Shown piece after piece: positions 33,358-42,307 of a stretch of 64,000 nt of DNA (the stretch's first letter is position 1; each line of letters begins with the position of its first letter). A model generated the notes under the pieces. The model had not been told where the DNA came from and did no database searches. It was given only the letters and a program-made list of their open reading frames with translations. The translations under genes and the position numbers were made by a program. This DNA is from Nonlabens ulvanivorans (lineage in GTDB: Bacteria > Bacteroidota > Bacteroidia > Flavobacteriales > Flavobacteriaceae): contig NZ_JPJI01000012.1 of the NCBI RefSeq assembly GCF_000732625.1, positions 59,257-123,256 on the forward strand, read 5' to 3'.

Positions 33358-34296
33358 TTGAATATTACCATTCAAAAATACTATCCAAAAAACGCCATTA
33401 CATGGAATGCTTTCATAAAGCAGTCTTGTAATGGCACTTTTTTATTAGATAGAAATTTCATGGATTATCATCAGGATCGTTTTGAAGATGCAAGCCTGAT
33501 GGTATACTATAATGAAAAACTGGTGGCTTGTGTACCAGGGAATAGTGTCGGAGACCAATTTTATAGCCATCAAGGTTTAACTTATGGAGGTGTTTTTATG
33601 AAGTTAGAAACCTCTAATGAGTTAATGATTGCTATTTTAACTGAGATTATTTTTTATCTCAAAACTCATTACTTATCCGTTGAAATAAGATGGCAACCAG
33701 CTATCTATAACAGGCATCATTTGCATACTATAAAACAGTTTGAATTTCTAGATTTTAATACATACCAGGCTTTGCATAACTTGCATCTAAACTTGAGGAA
33801 TGAATTTAATATTTCTTCAAAAAAAACAAGTGGATATCGTAATGGAAAATTTGATGAGTTGAGATTAGTAATTAATAATGATTTCAAAATATTTTGGGAT
33901 GATATACTGGAGCCTCAATTAAAAGCTAGACATCAAACTAGTCCAGTTCATAGCCTAGCTGAGATAGAATTATTAGCTTCCAGATTTCCTGATCAGATTA
34001 AACAGTTTTTGGTCTATGAAAGTGATAATTTATTAGCAGGTGTAACTTTTTTTATAAAAGGAACTATCGTAAAATCACAATATGCAGCCGCTACTTTAGA
34101 CGGCATGAAAAAAAGTGCATTGGACTTTTTATATATTGAAGCTAGTAAAAAATTCAAAGACCTAAACTATAACTACATAGATTATGGACATGTGAATGAA
34201 AGTGATGGATCTGTAAATAGAGGTTTACAACGATTTAAAGAGGAACTAGGAGCCATTAATCAACCTGTGTTTAGGTCAAGATGGAGTAAAATTTAA
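33358..34296 (+). CDS. GNAT/FemAB-like acyltransferase
   Basis: 312 residues starting at a TTG (33358); no ATG is available upstream in frame. The fold is a FemAB-like double GNAT: NGTFLLDRNFMDYHQDRFEDASL near 20-42, YNEKLVACVPGN near 45, YSHQGLTYGGVF near 63, and FFIKGTIVKSQYAAATLDGMKKSALDFLY near 220. Such enzymes acylate amino sugars or transfer amino acids. The neighbouring sugar aminotransferase and flippase suggest N-acylation of an amino sugar for a surface glycan. Confidence 0.75.
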   Translation: MNITIQKYYPKNAITWNAFIKQSCNGTFLLDRNFMDYHQDRFEDASLMVYYNEKLVACVPGNSVGDQFYSHQGLTYGGVFMKLETSNELMIAILTEIIFYLKTHYLSVEIRWQPAIYNRHHLHTIKQFEFLDFNTYQALHNLHLNLRNEFNISSKKTSGYRNGKFDELRLVINNDFKIFWDDILEPQLKARHQTSPVHSLAEIELLASRFPDQIKQFLVYESDNLLAGVTFFIKGTIVKSQYAAATLDGMKKSALDFLYIEASKKFKDLNYNYIDYGHVNESDGSVNRGLQRFKEELGAINQPVFRSRWSKI

Positions 34297-34298
34297 GT

Positions 34299-34589
34299 AT
34301 GAAATACAGTAAACGTTCCTTGCATTTTGCATGGATTTCAATTGTTCTATTAACTATTTTTTTAATCTTATCTCAATTAGATCGTAACGCCAGTACACAG
34401 TTTGATATGGTGATTGCTTACTTAATAACCTTTCAATATATCAGTATCCTAATAGGTTTTACATGTGCCATTTTGAGTTTAAGAGAGGAGAAAACAAAAA
34501 TGCAAAAGTTGTCTTTTTGGATTAATGTGTTTCTGTTTATTGGCTTAGCGTTTTTTTTTATATTCAACTATTTTACTAATTCGCATTAA
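34299..34589 (+). CDS. Small three-helix membrane protein
   Basis: 96 residues. Three hydrophobic segments (FAWISIVLLTIFLILSQL; DMVIAYLITFQYISILIGFTC; WINVFLFIGLAFFFIFNYF). No known family. It begins two bases after the acyltransferase stop, so it is part of the same transcript. Confidence 0.65.
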   Translation: MKYSKRSLHFAWISIVLLTIFLILSQLDRNASTQFDMVIAYLITFQYISILIGFTCAILSLREEKTKMQKLSFWINVFLFIGLAFFFIFNYFTNSH

Positions 34590-34655
34590 GGATTTCATTA
34601 TCAAATACTTTATTATTTTTAAAAACGTTTAAAAAAAACACCAGTCATAGAAAAT

Positions 34656-35747
34656 TTGAAAATATCTTACTTGCCATTACGAGAGCTTAATGCCCGTTTT
34701 CATCATAAAGATCAGCAATCATTTGCGTCTGTTTATGAATCAGGTAGATATATAGGTGGTCCTTACGTAGAACAATTTGAAAGGCAATTTGCGGTTTATT
34801 GCGGTGTGGATAAGGTTGTAAGCACAGGAAACGGTCTAGATGCACTAACCTTAATATTATTGGCCGAAAAAGAATTAGGGAATCTTACAGAAAATGCTAA
34901 AATTCTTCTTCCAGCTCATACTTACATTGCAACTTTTTTAAGTATCATCCATGCTGGAATGCAGCCTGTTCCTGTAGATGTTTCTGATATATTATTAACT
35001 GTCGATGATTTAAAATCACAAATTGATAAAGTGGATGCGATTATTACCGTTGACTTATATGGTAAGTTGGTTAGCGATGAAGTATACGCTTTTGCGGCAG
35101 CGCAACAAAAGCCAGTCTATTGTGACAGCGCACAATCGCATGGTGCCATTAATAGCGATGGTAAGCGATCAGGAAGTCTAGCTAGGGCAAGTGCCTTCTC
35201 TTTCTATCCCACAAAAAATTTAGGTGCATTAGGTGATGGTGGTGCTATCACTACAGATGATCATGTACTAGCAGCTATGGCTCGTAAACTAGCTAACTAT
35301 GGTCGTGATAACCGATTTCAGAATTCTGCAAAGGGAATTAATAGTAGGTTAGATCCATTGCAAGCTGCCTTTTTAAGTAATAGATTAACATTGCTTGATC
35401 AAGATAATTTGCAACGATCAAAAGTCGCTCAATATTATTTTGATCATTTTACAAATGATCACGTAGTGACTGCTAACGTTAACTTTTTAAAGCATAACTC
35501 TTGGCATGTTTTTCCTGTTTTTGTGACAGATCGAGATCACTTTCAAGATTATATGATGGAAAACGGTATTGAAACTAATGTGCATTATCCTTTACCACCA
35601 CATCAACAAGAGGCCTTTAAAGAGTTGAATGATTTAAGTTTTCCGCAAACAGAAAATTTACACCTGACAGAGGTAAGCCTACCTTGTCATCCATTACTAT
35701 CTCCATCAGAAATTAAAAAAGTAGTTCAAGTTGTAAATAACTATTAA
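34656..35747 (+). CDS. DegT/DnrJ/EryC1/StrS sugar aminotransferase
   Basis: 363 residues from a TTG at 34656. PLP enzyme making an amino sugar from a nucleotide-linked keto sugar. Motifs: SGRYIGGPYVEQFE near 29, STGNGLDALTLIL near 55, PAHTYIATFLSIIHAGMQPVPVDV near 88, YCDSAQSHGA near 153, and SFYPTKNLGALGDGGAITT near 180 with the PLP lysine. NGLDAL resembles the QdtB/FdtB (3-amino sugar) branch, but the position of amination is not proven. The next gene starts at its last base. Confidence 0.88.
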   Translation: MKISYLPLRELNARFHHKDQQSFASVYESGRYIGGPYVEQFERQFAVYCGVDKVVSTGNGLDALTLILLAEKELGNLTENAKILLPAHTYIATFLSIIHAGMQPVPVDVSDILLTVDDLKSQIDKVDAIITVDLYGKLVSDEVYAFAAAQQKPVYCDSAQSHGAINSDGKRSGSLARASAFSFYPTKNLGALGDGGAITTDDHVLAAMARKLANYGRDNRFQNSAKGINSRLDPLQAAFLSNRLTLLDQDNLQRSKVAQYYFDHFTNDHVVTANVNFLKHNSWHVFPVFVTDRDHFQDYMMENGIETNVHYPLPPHQQEAFKELNDLSFPQTENLHLTEVSLPCHPLLSPSEIKKVVQVVNNY

Positions 35748-37045
35748 TGAGATCTCTCTTAAGTTTTTTTACTAAAAATGTACTGCTTAAAGTTGCAAGT
35801 TTTAATGGTGTATTCATTCTTATTAGAATAGGTATAGGAGCAATAATGTCTCGTATCATTGCAGACTATGCTGGTGCTGCTGGAATGGCGATTATGGGTA
35901 ATCTTCGCAATTTTACACAAGGTATACAGACTTTTGCCGTTTTGGGGTTTGAACATGGATTAGTATCATATGCAGCGGCTTATCGTAAAGACTTCACTGA
36001 ATTAAAAAAACATTACAAAACTGCATGGTCTTTATCAATCATATCTAGTTTAATACTAGCGATATTAATTTTTATCGCGGCACCATGGTTAGATGATTAT
36101 CTAATCGCTACTGATATATCTTTTACAACCGTTTTTAGATTATTTGCTGTTTCCTTGCCGTTTTATGTCGTTTTTATTTTTATTACTTCACTATTACAAG
36201 GATTTGAATTTTTTAAAAGGTATATCACTTTACAGATAGTTATAAGTTTAGTGATTTTTATAATATCAGCTTATTTGATTTATACTTTTAATCTGACTGG
36301 TGCTTTGTATAGTATTGTGATAGTCCCTTTTATACAATGTGTAGTTGCCTTTTTTTTTCTTAAAAGTACTATTCAACATCAAGTTCCTTTATTTGAATTG
36401 ATAGGTATTCAATGGAGTCAAGAAATTGCTAAAAAGCTCTTTTCATACAGTGCCATGGCTTTAGTTAGTGCCTTTTTATTGCCTTTGGTTGCCATACTAG
36501 TACGTAATGAAGTGCGCACGCAAGTAGGTGATGCAGCGGCTGGATGGTGGGAAGGAATGATTAGAGTATCTAATTACTACATACTTTTTGCGACTAGTTT
36601 AATAAGTATGTATGTACTACCTAAACTAAGTAAAAATAAAAGTTCATCCCATTTTAGAACAACGATATCACATTTTTATAAAACTATTTTGCCTTTTCTG
36701 CTATTAGGTTTAATAGCAGTATATATTTCTAGGGACTATATCATCCTCTATTTATTTAATGCTGATTTTGAAGGAATGGAGCCACTGTTTAAATGGCAAT
36801 TAATAGGCGATTTTATTAAAATAGTCACCACTGTACTAGCTTTTCAATTTATTGCGCGCAACGATATAAAAAGATATCTAGTGGCAGAAATAGTAAGCGT
36901 TTTAAGCTTTTATATCTTCAGCATGATTTTATTACCACTATATAGTATAGAAGGAATAGTTATGGCACATGTTGCAAATTATATCGTTTACTTTATAGTA
37001 ATTGTGATACTATTAAAAAAAGAATTATTTAATTCTGCTTCTTAG
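35747..37045 (+). CDS. O-antigen/ECA-type flippase (Wzx-like)
   Basis: 432 residues with about twelve membrane helices of the polysaccharide-transporter (PST/MATE) superfamily. FNGVFILIRIGIGAIMSRIIADYAGAAGMAIMGNLRNF at the N-terminus matches Wzx-type lipid-linked oligosaccharide flippases. It overlaps the aminotransferase stop by one base. The set acyltransferase-aminotransferase-flippase parallels wecD-wecE-wzxE of enterobacteria. The 3' end overlaps the convergent gene by 17 bases. Confidence 0.85.
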   Translation: MRSLLSFFTKNVLLKVASFNGVFILIRIGIGAIMSRIIADYAGAAGMAIMGNLRNFTQGIQTFAVLGFEHGLVSYAAAYRKDFTELKKHYKTAWSLSIISSLILAILIFIAAPWLDDYLIATDISFTTVFRLFAVSLPFYVVFIFITSLLQGFEFFKRYITLQIVISLVIFIISAYLIYTFNLTGALYSIVIVPFIQCVVAFFFLKSTIQHQVPLFELIGIQWSQEIAKKLFSYSAMALVSAFLLPLVAILVRNEVRTQVGDAAAGWWEGMIRVSNYYILFATSLISMYVLPKLSKNKSSSHFRTTISHFYKTILPFLLLGLIAVYISRDYIILYLFNADFEGMEPLFKWQLIGDFIKIVTTVLAFQFIARNDIKRYLVAEIVSVLSFYIFSMILLPLYSIEGIVMAHVANYIVYFIVIVILLKKELFNSAS

Positions 37046-37412
37046 GATCAATGCGCATTACATCCTTAACAATAGTATCTGTTTTGCGCAATTCAATATT
37101 ATTTTCCTTTTTTGTCACTACAGCAATATAAGTATGTGTGGTATCCTTACCCTTTAAAGGAATCAATGTTATAAGTGCTTTTTTAGTTTTTGCAGGAATT
37201 GTCTCGATCATAGGTCGATCTGCACTACGACGGAAACCCGTGCTATTGACTTTAAAAAATAAATCAAGATCATTGTCGGTTACATTTTCAGCATAATAGG
37301 TAATCTTTTTATGACCTTTTTCTATGGTGATGTTTATACCTTCTGGTTGCTGCTGTAAAGGGATCGCTATTATCAATAGAAATAACGCAGTAAGTAATTT
37401 AAGTCCGTTCAT
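37029..37412 (-). CDS. Secreted protein of unknown function
   Basis: 127 residues. Signal-like N-terminus (LKLLTALFLLIIAIPLQQQ). The mature part is beta-rich: INITIEKGHKKITYYAENVTDNDLDLFFKV resembles an Ig-like or bacterial-surface strand pattern. No family recognised. Its 3' end overlaps the flippase gene. Confidence 0.6.
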   Translation of the reverse strand: MNGLKLLTALFLLIIAIPLQQQPEGINITIEKGHKKITYYAENVTDNDLDLFFKVNSTGFRRSADRPMIETIPAKTKKALITLIPLKGKDTTHTYIAVVTKKENNIELRKTDTIVKDVMRIDPKKQN

Positions 37413-37551
37413 GTTCTTGTTTTATTACAACTTGATATTTGCTACAAATTGTTTTTATTAAATTCTTTTACAAATTCCATGCCTTGACATAGGTAGCTGC
37501 TATCTTTGTAAAAATAATAAAGTTTAAACATATCAATAAATGTTTGGATTC

Positions 37552-37567
37552 CGCTTTCGCGAAAGCG
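37552..37567. repeat. GCTTTCGCGAAAGC palindrome, copy 9 (intergenic)
   Basis: Perfect 16-bp copy, 36 bases upstream of the exonuclease start, in the divergent region that also carries TATCTTTG at 37501. Confidence 0.9.
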
Positions 37568-37603
37568 TGTAACTCACAACATTGATCTTCTAAAATATAT
37601 CAC

Positions 37604-38371
37604 ATGCAACTCAATTTACGTAGACCTATTTGTTTTTTTGATTTAGAAACCACAGGAGTTAATATTTCAAAAGATCGAATTGTTGAGATTGCTATACATA
37701 AAGTATTGCCTGATGGTACTGAGAAAACATATTCTTATAGAGTGAACCCGATGGTTCCTATTCCTGCAGCGACCACAGCAGTACATGGAATTACTGACGA
37801 GATGGTAAAAGATGAACGTACTTTTAAGGAGTTAGCTCATGAAATTCACAATATTATTAAAGATTCTGACTTAGCTGGTTTTAATTCAAACCGATTTGAT
37901 ATTCCCTTACTGGCAGAAGAGATGCTGCGTGCTGATGTAGATTTTGACATGGGTAATCGTAATGCTATTGATGTGCAAAACATTTTTCATAAAATGGAGC
38001 AACGCACACTTGTCGCCGCTTATAAATTTTATTGTGATAAGGATCTTACAAATGCGCATAGTGCAGAGGCTGATACTATCGCTACATATGAAGTGCTCAA
38101 AGGTCAATTAGATCGTTATCCAGACCTTGAAAACGACATGAATTCTCTTGCTGATTTTTCTACGCGTCGTAAACCGGTCGATTTTGCAGGAATGCTTGCT
38201 TTTAATGATAAAGGAGAAGAGTGTTTCAATTTTGGGAAACACAAAGGGAAGAGAATTGTCGATGTGTTAGAGAAAGAACCAGGTTATTACAGCTGGATTC
38301 AGAACGCAGACTTTCCTTTATACACTAAAAAAGTTCTTACCGCTATAAAGTTGAGAGGATTTAATAAGTAG
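37604..38371 (+). CDS. DnaQ-like 3'-5' exonuclease (DEDDh)
   Basis: 255 residues. Exo I CFFDLETTGVNISKDRIVEIAI near 11-32, VHGITDEMV near 63, Exo II GFNSNRFDIPLLAEEML near 92-108, and Exo III NAHSAEADTIATYEVL near 149-164 with the general-base His. The C-terminal domain FNFGKHKGKRIVDVLEKEPGYYSWI is the small module often attached to bacterial exonucleases of this type. It may act in proofreading or repair. Single gene. Confidence 0.92.
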   Translation: MQLNLRRPICFFDLETTGVNISKDRIVEIAIHKVLPDGTEKTYSYRVNPMVPIPAATTAVHGITDEMVKDERTFKELAHEIHNIIKDSDLAGFNSNRFDIPLLAEEMLRADVDFDMGNRNAIDVQNIFHKMEQRTLVAAYKFYCDKDLTNAHSAEADTIATYEVLKGQLDRYPDLENDMNSLADFSTRRKPVDFAGMLAFNDKGEECFNFGKHKGKRIVDVLEKEPGYYSWIQNADFPLYTKKVLTAIKLRGFNK

Positions 38372-38439
38372 TATTGTATAGGTTGTTTTTTTATTTTTAA
38401 ACCTTTACTTATTGGTTTAAAGAGTCTTACGTTTTATAG

Positions 38440-38958
38440 TGTCTGGTAATAGATAATAACGGTGCTGTCGTTGAGTATTGGTATGAAATCGGTGGAGCTG
38501 CACCACAAGAAGCTATTGTGTCAGAAGCTTGGACTCATGTTGAAATCCCACTTTCTTTCTTTGAAAACACAGCTCCTAGAAGCACTGGTGGTACTGGAGG
38601 ATTCTCAAAAGCAAACTTCTTTCAATGGAAGATAGATGCGTCAAGTAATTTACAGTCTGATTTTATTTATGTTGATAATATCTATTTCTCTCAACAAACA
38701 CTTAGCTCTGACTCTTTTAAACTTAATGTATTCAATGCTTACCCTAATCCTGCTCAAAGTAGTTGGACTATACAGTCAGCAAATACAATTATCGATACGG
38801 TAAATATTTATGATCTTACCGGTAAATTAGTATTAACTCAAAAAGAAGGTAGTGCAACATCTATAAATCTTGATGCAACTAGCCTTTCACAAGGAATGTA
38901 TATTGCAAAAATCTCTTCTGGAGATGGCGTGCAAAATATTAAATTGTCTAAAGAGTAA
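38440..38958 (+). pseudogene. 3' remnant of a T9SS-secreted, probably carbohydrate-active protein
   Basis: The frame is open only from 38440, just after a TAG, and has no start codon before an internal GTG at 38518. It encodes VIDNNGAVVEYWYEI, SEAWTHVEIPLSFF and NFFQWKIDASSN, like the end of a CBM- or glycanase-type beta domain. A T9SS type A sorting domain follows (NAYPNPAQSSWTI, NIYDLTGKLVL, LSQGMYIAKIS). The N-terminal bulk is gone, so this is a truncated gene with a healthy tail and terminator. Confidence 0.72.
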
Positions 38959-38981
38959 TACTATAGCCAATTATTCTTTTC

Positions 38982-39011
38982 AAAAAGGTTACTTCTAGAA
39001 GTAACCTTTTT
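38982..39011 (+). terminator. Terminator after the T9SS remnant
   Basis: AAAAAGGTTACTTCT and complementary arm, followed by TTTTTTT. Confidence 0.88.
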
Positions 39012-39033
39012 TTATGTTTAGGTTTTTGATGTT

Positions 39034-39051
39034 TCGCTTTCGCGAAAGCGA
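39034..39051. repeat. GCTTTCGCGAAAGC palindrome, copy 10 (intergenic)
   Basis: Perfect 18-bp copy between a terminator and the start at 39089. Confidence 0.9.
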
Positions 39052-39088
39052 TTTACCAATTAAATTGCATGTCTAAAGCATCTTAAAC

Positions 39089-41431
39089 TTGAGATTACCT
39101 TACATTTATTTAATCGTACTATTTTTAACCTTTAATTTTTTAAATGGTCAAGGTGAAGCTAGTAATTGGTATTTTGGAGAAAACGCTGGATTAACTTTTA
39201 ATAGCGGCATGCCTGTAGCTCTAGTTAACGGCAATTTAAATACTGCCGAAGGTTGCGCTGCTATCTCCGATTCTCAAGGTAATCTTAGATTCTATACAGA
39301 TGGAAGAAGTGTTTATAATAGGGATCATCTAGTAATGCCTAATGGTTCCCAATTACAAGGTAATTCATCGAGCACTCAATCTGGTCTAATTGTGCCGCAT
39401 CCTGGGAATCAAAATCTATATTATATTTTTACTCTTCAATCACTTGCTGCGCCAGGTGGCCTCAGATACAGTGTTGTAGATATGTCACTAGATAATGGAT
39501 TAGGAGAAATTACTACCGATAAGAATATTTTGTTACATGATCCTACAACTGAAAAAATTACAGCGGTAAGTCATTCAAACGGTACGGATGTGTGGGTAAT
39601 TGCTCATAAATATGGTTCTAATGAGTTTACTTCTTATCTAGTTGATATCAATGGTATTAATATTAACCCTATTATTAGTGCGGTAGGTAATAATGTAAAT
39701 GTTCTTGCTGACACCATAGGTCAAATGAAGGCATCGCCTGATGGGACCAAGGTAGCTGTTGTTTATAATGAATCAGAGATTTTAGAACTTTTAGATTTTG
39801 ACGCTACAACAGGAATGCTTAGCAATGCTTTTCAAATCAACTCATTTGGCACCAATATGGGAACAAATTCTTCTAAGATTTATGGTGTAGAGTTCAGTCC
39901 ACGTAGTAGATTCTTATATATCACAGAAACTTTTGAAGGTGTTTATCAATTTGATTTGATTAATTATAATGCTGTAGATGTTGATAATTCAAAAGTGTTT
40001 TTGGGTTCTCAATCCTCAAATACCGTTACAGGATCTAATAATTCCCTTCAACTAGCGCAGGACGGTAAAATATATGTCGCACAAGACGGATATGATAGAC
40101 TAGGTGTGATTAATAACCCAGACGAATTAGGATCTCTTGCAAATTATTCTTCAAATGGGGTAACCTTAAATAATAAAATATCCCGATTAGGATTGCCGCC
40201 ATTTGTACAGTCCTATTTTGACATTGGCTTTATTGTAGAAAATGTTTGTGTGGGTGACGCATCACAGTTTACAGCTAATTTGTCTCAAGCATACTCTTCA
40301 ATTTCTTGGGATTTTGGTGATGGTTCTACTTCTGCCATAGAGAATCCGGTCCATAGTTATACTATTGCAGGTGATTACAATGTCAGTTTAAGTGTTGTAG
40401 AGGCTGTAACAGGTCAGCTATTTATAGAAAATCGGGTGATTACAATTTATAATACACCTATAGCAAATTCAGTAAACGACTTAATACAATGCGATACGGA
40501 TGCAAATGGAGTTGAGACTTTTGATCTTACTAGTCAAAATGCTAGTATACTAAATGGTCAAGGACCTAACGGGTTAAGAGTGGATTATTTTGAATCCACA
40601 GCAGATTTAATTGCAGATGTGCCCATTACTAATCCTATAAATTATACCAATACTTCATTAAATCAACTTGTAATTGCGCGTGTGAGTGTTGTAGGTAGTG
40701 AAGATTGTTTTGATACCACTACATTCCATCTTCAATTATTAGAAAGTCCTCAGTTATTGTTGCAGCCAGAATATTTTCTTTGTGATGACCAACAACTAAC
40801 TGTTGATGCTGGTAGCGGATTCGATAATTATCTATGGTCCACCGGAGCAACTTCGTCAGGAATTGTTATAGATACACCAGGTTCTTATAGTGTAACGGTT
40901 TCTAGTATTCAAGGTGTAACTAGATGTGATACTAATTATGCCTTTGACGTTATTGCCACTGATGTACAGATTACCGATGTTATTGTTGAAGATTGGACGT
41001 TAAATGATAATTCTATTATCGTTGAAGTAAGTGGTGTCGGCAGTTTTGAGTACTCAATTGATGGCGTTAATTATCAAAACTCAAATGTATTTAATCAATT
41101 AGCCATTGATGAATATACAATATATGCGCGTGATGTTACTGGTTGTTCTACGGTTAGTCAAAATGTAGTTATGTTATATCATCCTAGGTATTTTACACCT
41201 AATGGTGACGGGTTTCACGACTACTGGCAGATAATAAATAGTCGTTTTGAATCTAATAATGAAATCTATATCTATGATAGATATGGTAAGCTTCTCAAGC
41301 AAATTAGTGCTGACGGGATAGGTTGGGATGGAACCTATAATGGCGTCCCATTGCCATCAAGTGATTATTGGTTTATTGTGAAACGGGAAAATGGTAAAAT
41401 GTATAAAGGGCATTTCTCTTTAATTAGATAG
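39089..41431 (+). CDS. Surface protein with PKD domain and T9SS type B (gliding-type) C-terminus
   Basis: 780 residues from a TTG at 39089 with a signal peptide (LRLPYIYLIVLFLTFNFLNG, then QGEAS). Residues about 20-370 look like a beta-propeller-like region (ASNWYFGENAGLTFNSG). A PKD domain with ISWDFGDGSTSAIENPVHSY is near 405. The C-terminal CHU_C/gliding-motility-associated domain has YFTPNGDGFHDYWQI, IYDRYGKLL, GWDGTYNG and DYWFIVKRENG. It is probably exported by T9SS and attached to the cell surface. Function unknown, perhaps adhesion. Confidence 0.85.
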   Translation: MRLPYIYLIVLFLTFNFLNGQGEASNWYFGENAGLTFNSGMPVALVNGNLNTAEGCAAISDSQGNLRFYTDGRSVYNRDHLVMPNGSQLQGNSSSTQSGLIVPHPGNQNLYYIFTLQSLAAPGGLRYSVVDMSLDNGLGEITTDKNILLHDPTTEKITAVSHSNGTDVWVIAHKYGSNEFTSYLVDINGININPIISAVGNNVNVLADTIGQMKASPDGTKVAVVYNESEILELLDFDATTGMLSNAFQINSFGTNMGTNSSKIYGVEFSPRSRFLYITETFEGVYQFDLINYNAVDVDNSKVFLGSQSSNTVTGSNNSLQLAQDGKIYVAQDGYDRLGVINNPDELGSLANYSSNGVTLNNKISRLGLPPFVQSYFDIGFIVENVCVGDASQFTANLSQAYSSISWDFGDGSTSAIENPVHSYTIAGDYNVSLSVVEAVTGQLFIENRVITIYNTPIANSVNDLIQCDTDANGVETFDLTSQNASILNGQGPNGLRVDYFESTADLIADVPITNPINYTNTSLNQLVIARVSVVGSEDCFDTTTFHLQLLESPQLLLQPEYFLCDDQQLTVDAGSGFDNYLWSTGATSSGIVIDTPGSYSVTVSSIQGVTRCDTNYAFDVIATDVQITDVIVEDWTLNDNSIIVEVSGVGSFEYSIDGVNYQNSNVFNQLAIDEYTIYARDVTGCSTVSQNVVMLYHPRYFTPNGDGFHDYWQIINSRFESNNEIYIYDRYGKLLKQISADGIGWDGTYNGVPLPSSDYWFIVKRENGKMYKGHFSLIR

Positions 41432-41575
41432 TATTTATAATAATCATTAATTAATCGCGCTTTATGACGACCAAATTAGGAATACTAAAATATTTCCGAT
41501 ATTTATAGTTACTAGTACTGTGTTGTTTAGCACAGAATACCTTCATTAAGTTGTTAATCGCTAAATTGTAAGTGT

Positions 41576-42307
41576 ATGTTCCTATTTAAATGGTTTAAAA
41601 GTTTAACGATTAGAACTCAAATGTTAGTTTTGAGTTCTTTATTTATAGTTTTTAACATCGTGGTTATTGCTATAGGTGATATTGAATATATTAGGCTGGC
41701 TAGAATACTGTCTACACTTGCGGTTTTCCTATATTTTATTGTAGCGATAGGTCATTATAGTAAATGGTTATACTTCATATACTGCTTACAGGTATTATCT
41801 AGTATAGGATTCTATTATTATGATTTTAATTTTGGAAAATATCTATTTTTAGCGGCTAGTATATTAGTCTATGGTATTATAGTTTCATGGGTATTGAAAA
41901 GTATTCAATGGGATCAAATAAAACGTTATGAATATGCTTCTTTCCTATTCATATTTTTTACGCACATCGCTTTTCATTTTTATAACGTAAATAATTTTGA
42001 AGAAATGATAAGTACAGATGTTGAGTATCTTCTATTATTACTTACAGGAATCGCTGGTATGACTACTTGTTTATTAGTAGGTTTTTCAAATGCTACGAGA
42101 AGTACCTTTAATTCTGCTTATTTGATGTATGCTACTTTTGCTTTTGTATTTGCAGATTTTGCCGCGATGGTAGCTTACTATTATGAATTATTTCCAATAC
42201 GATTCTATTTTATAGAGCGAGGTAGCTATTTATTTGGACTCTATATATTAGCGCGATTCTGTTATATAGAAAATAATGAAAGCGTAACACAAAACTACCT
42301 CGATTAG
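41576..42307 (+). CDS. YhhN-like multi-pass membrane protein
   Basis: 243 residues with about eight membrane helices. The pattern of short helices and YATFAFVFADFAAMVAYYY near 200 resembles the YhhN/lysoplasmalogenase family, where a late F-x-x-[SA]-D element is conserved. Enzymatic activity is not established for bacterial members. Its 3' end overlaps the convergent oxidase gene by four bases. Confidence 0.6.
   Translation: MFLFKWFKSLTIRTQMLVLSSLFIVFNIVVIAIGDIEYIRLARILSTLAVFLYFIVAIGHYSKWLYFIYCLQVLSSIGFYYYDFNFGKYLFLAASILVYGIIVSWVLKSIQWDQIKRYEYASFLFIFFTHIAFHFYNVNNFEEMISTDVEYLLLLLTGIAGMTTCLLVGFSNATRSTFNSAYLMYATFAFVFADFAAMVAYYYELFPIRFYFIERGSYLFGLYILARFCYIENNESVTQNYLD

Noticed and set aside
37484-37508. 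TTG...TATCTTTG as a full promoter for the exonuclease gene
   Set aside because: The spacer is only 14 bases, too short for the TTG-N17-20-TAnnTTTG pattern, and it lies about 100 bases upstream.
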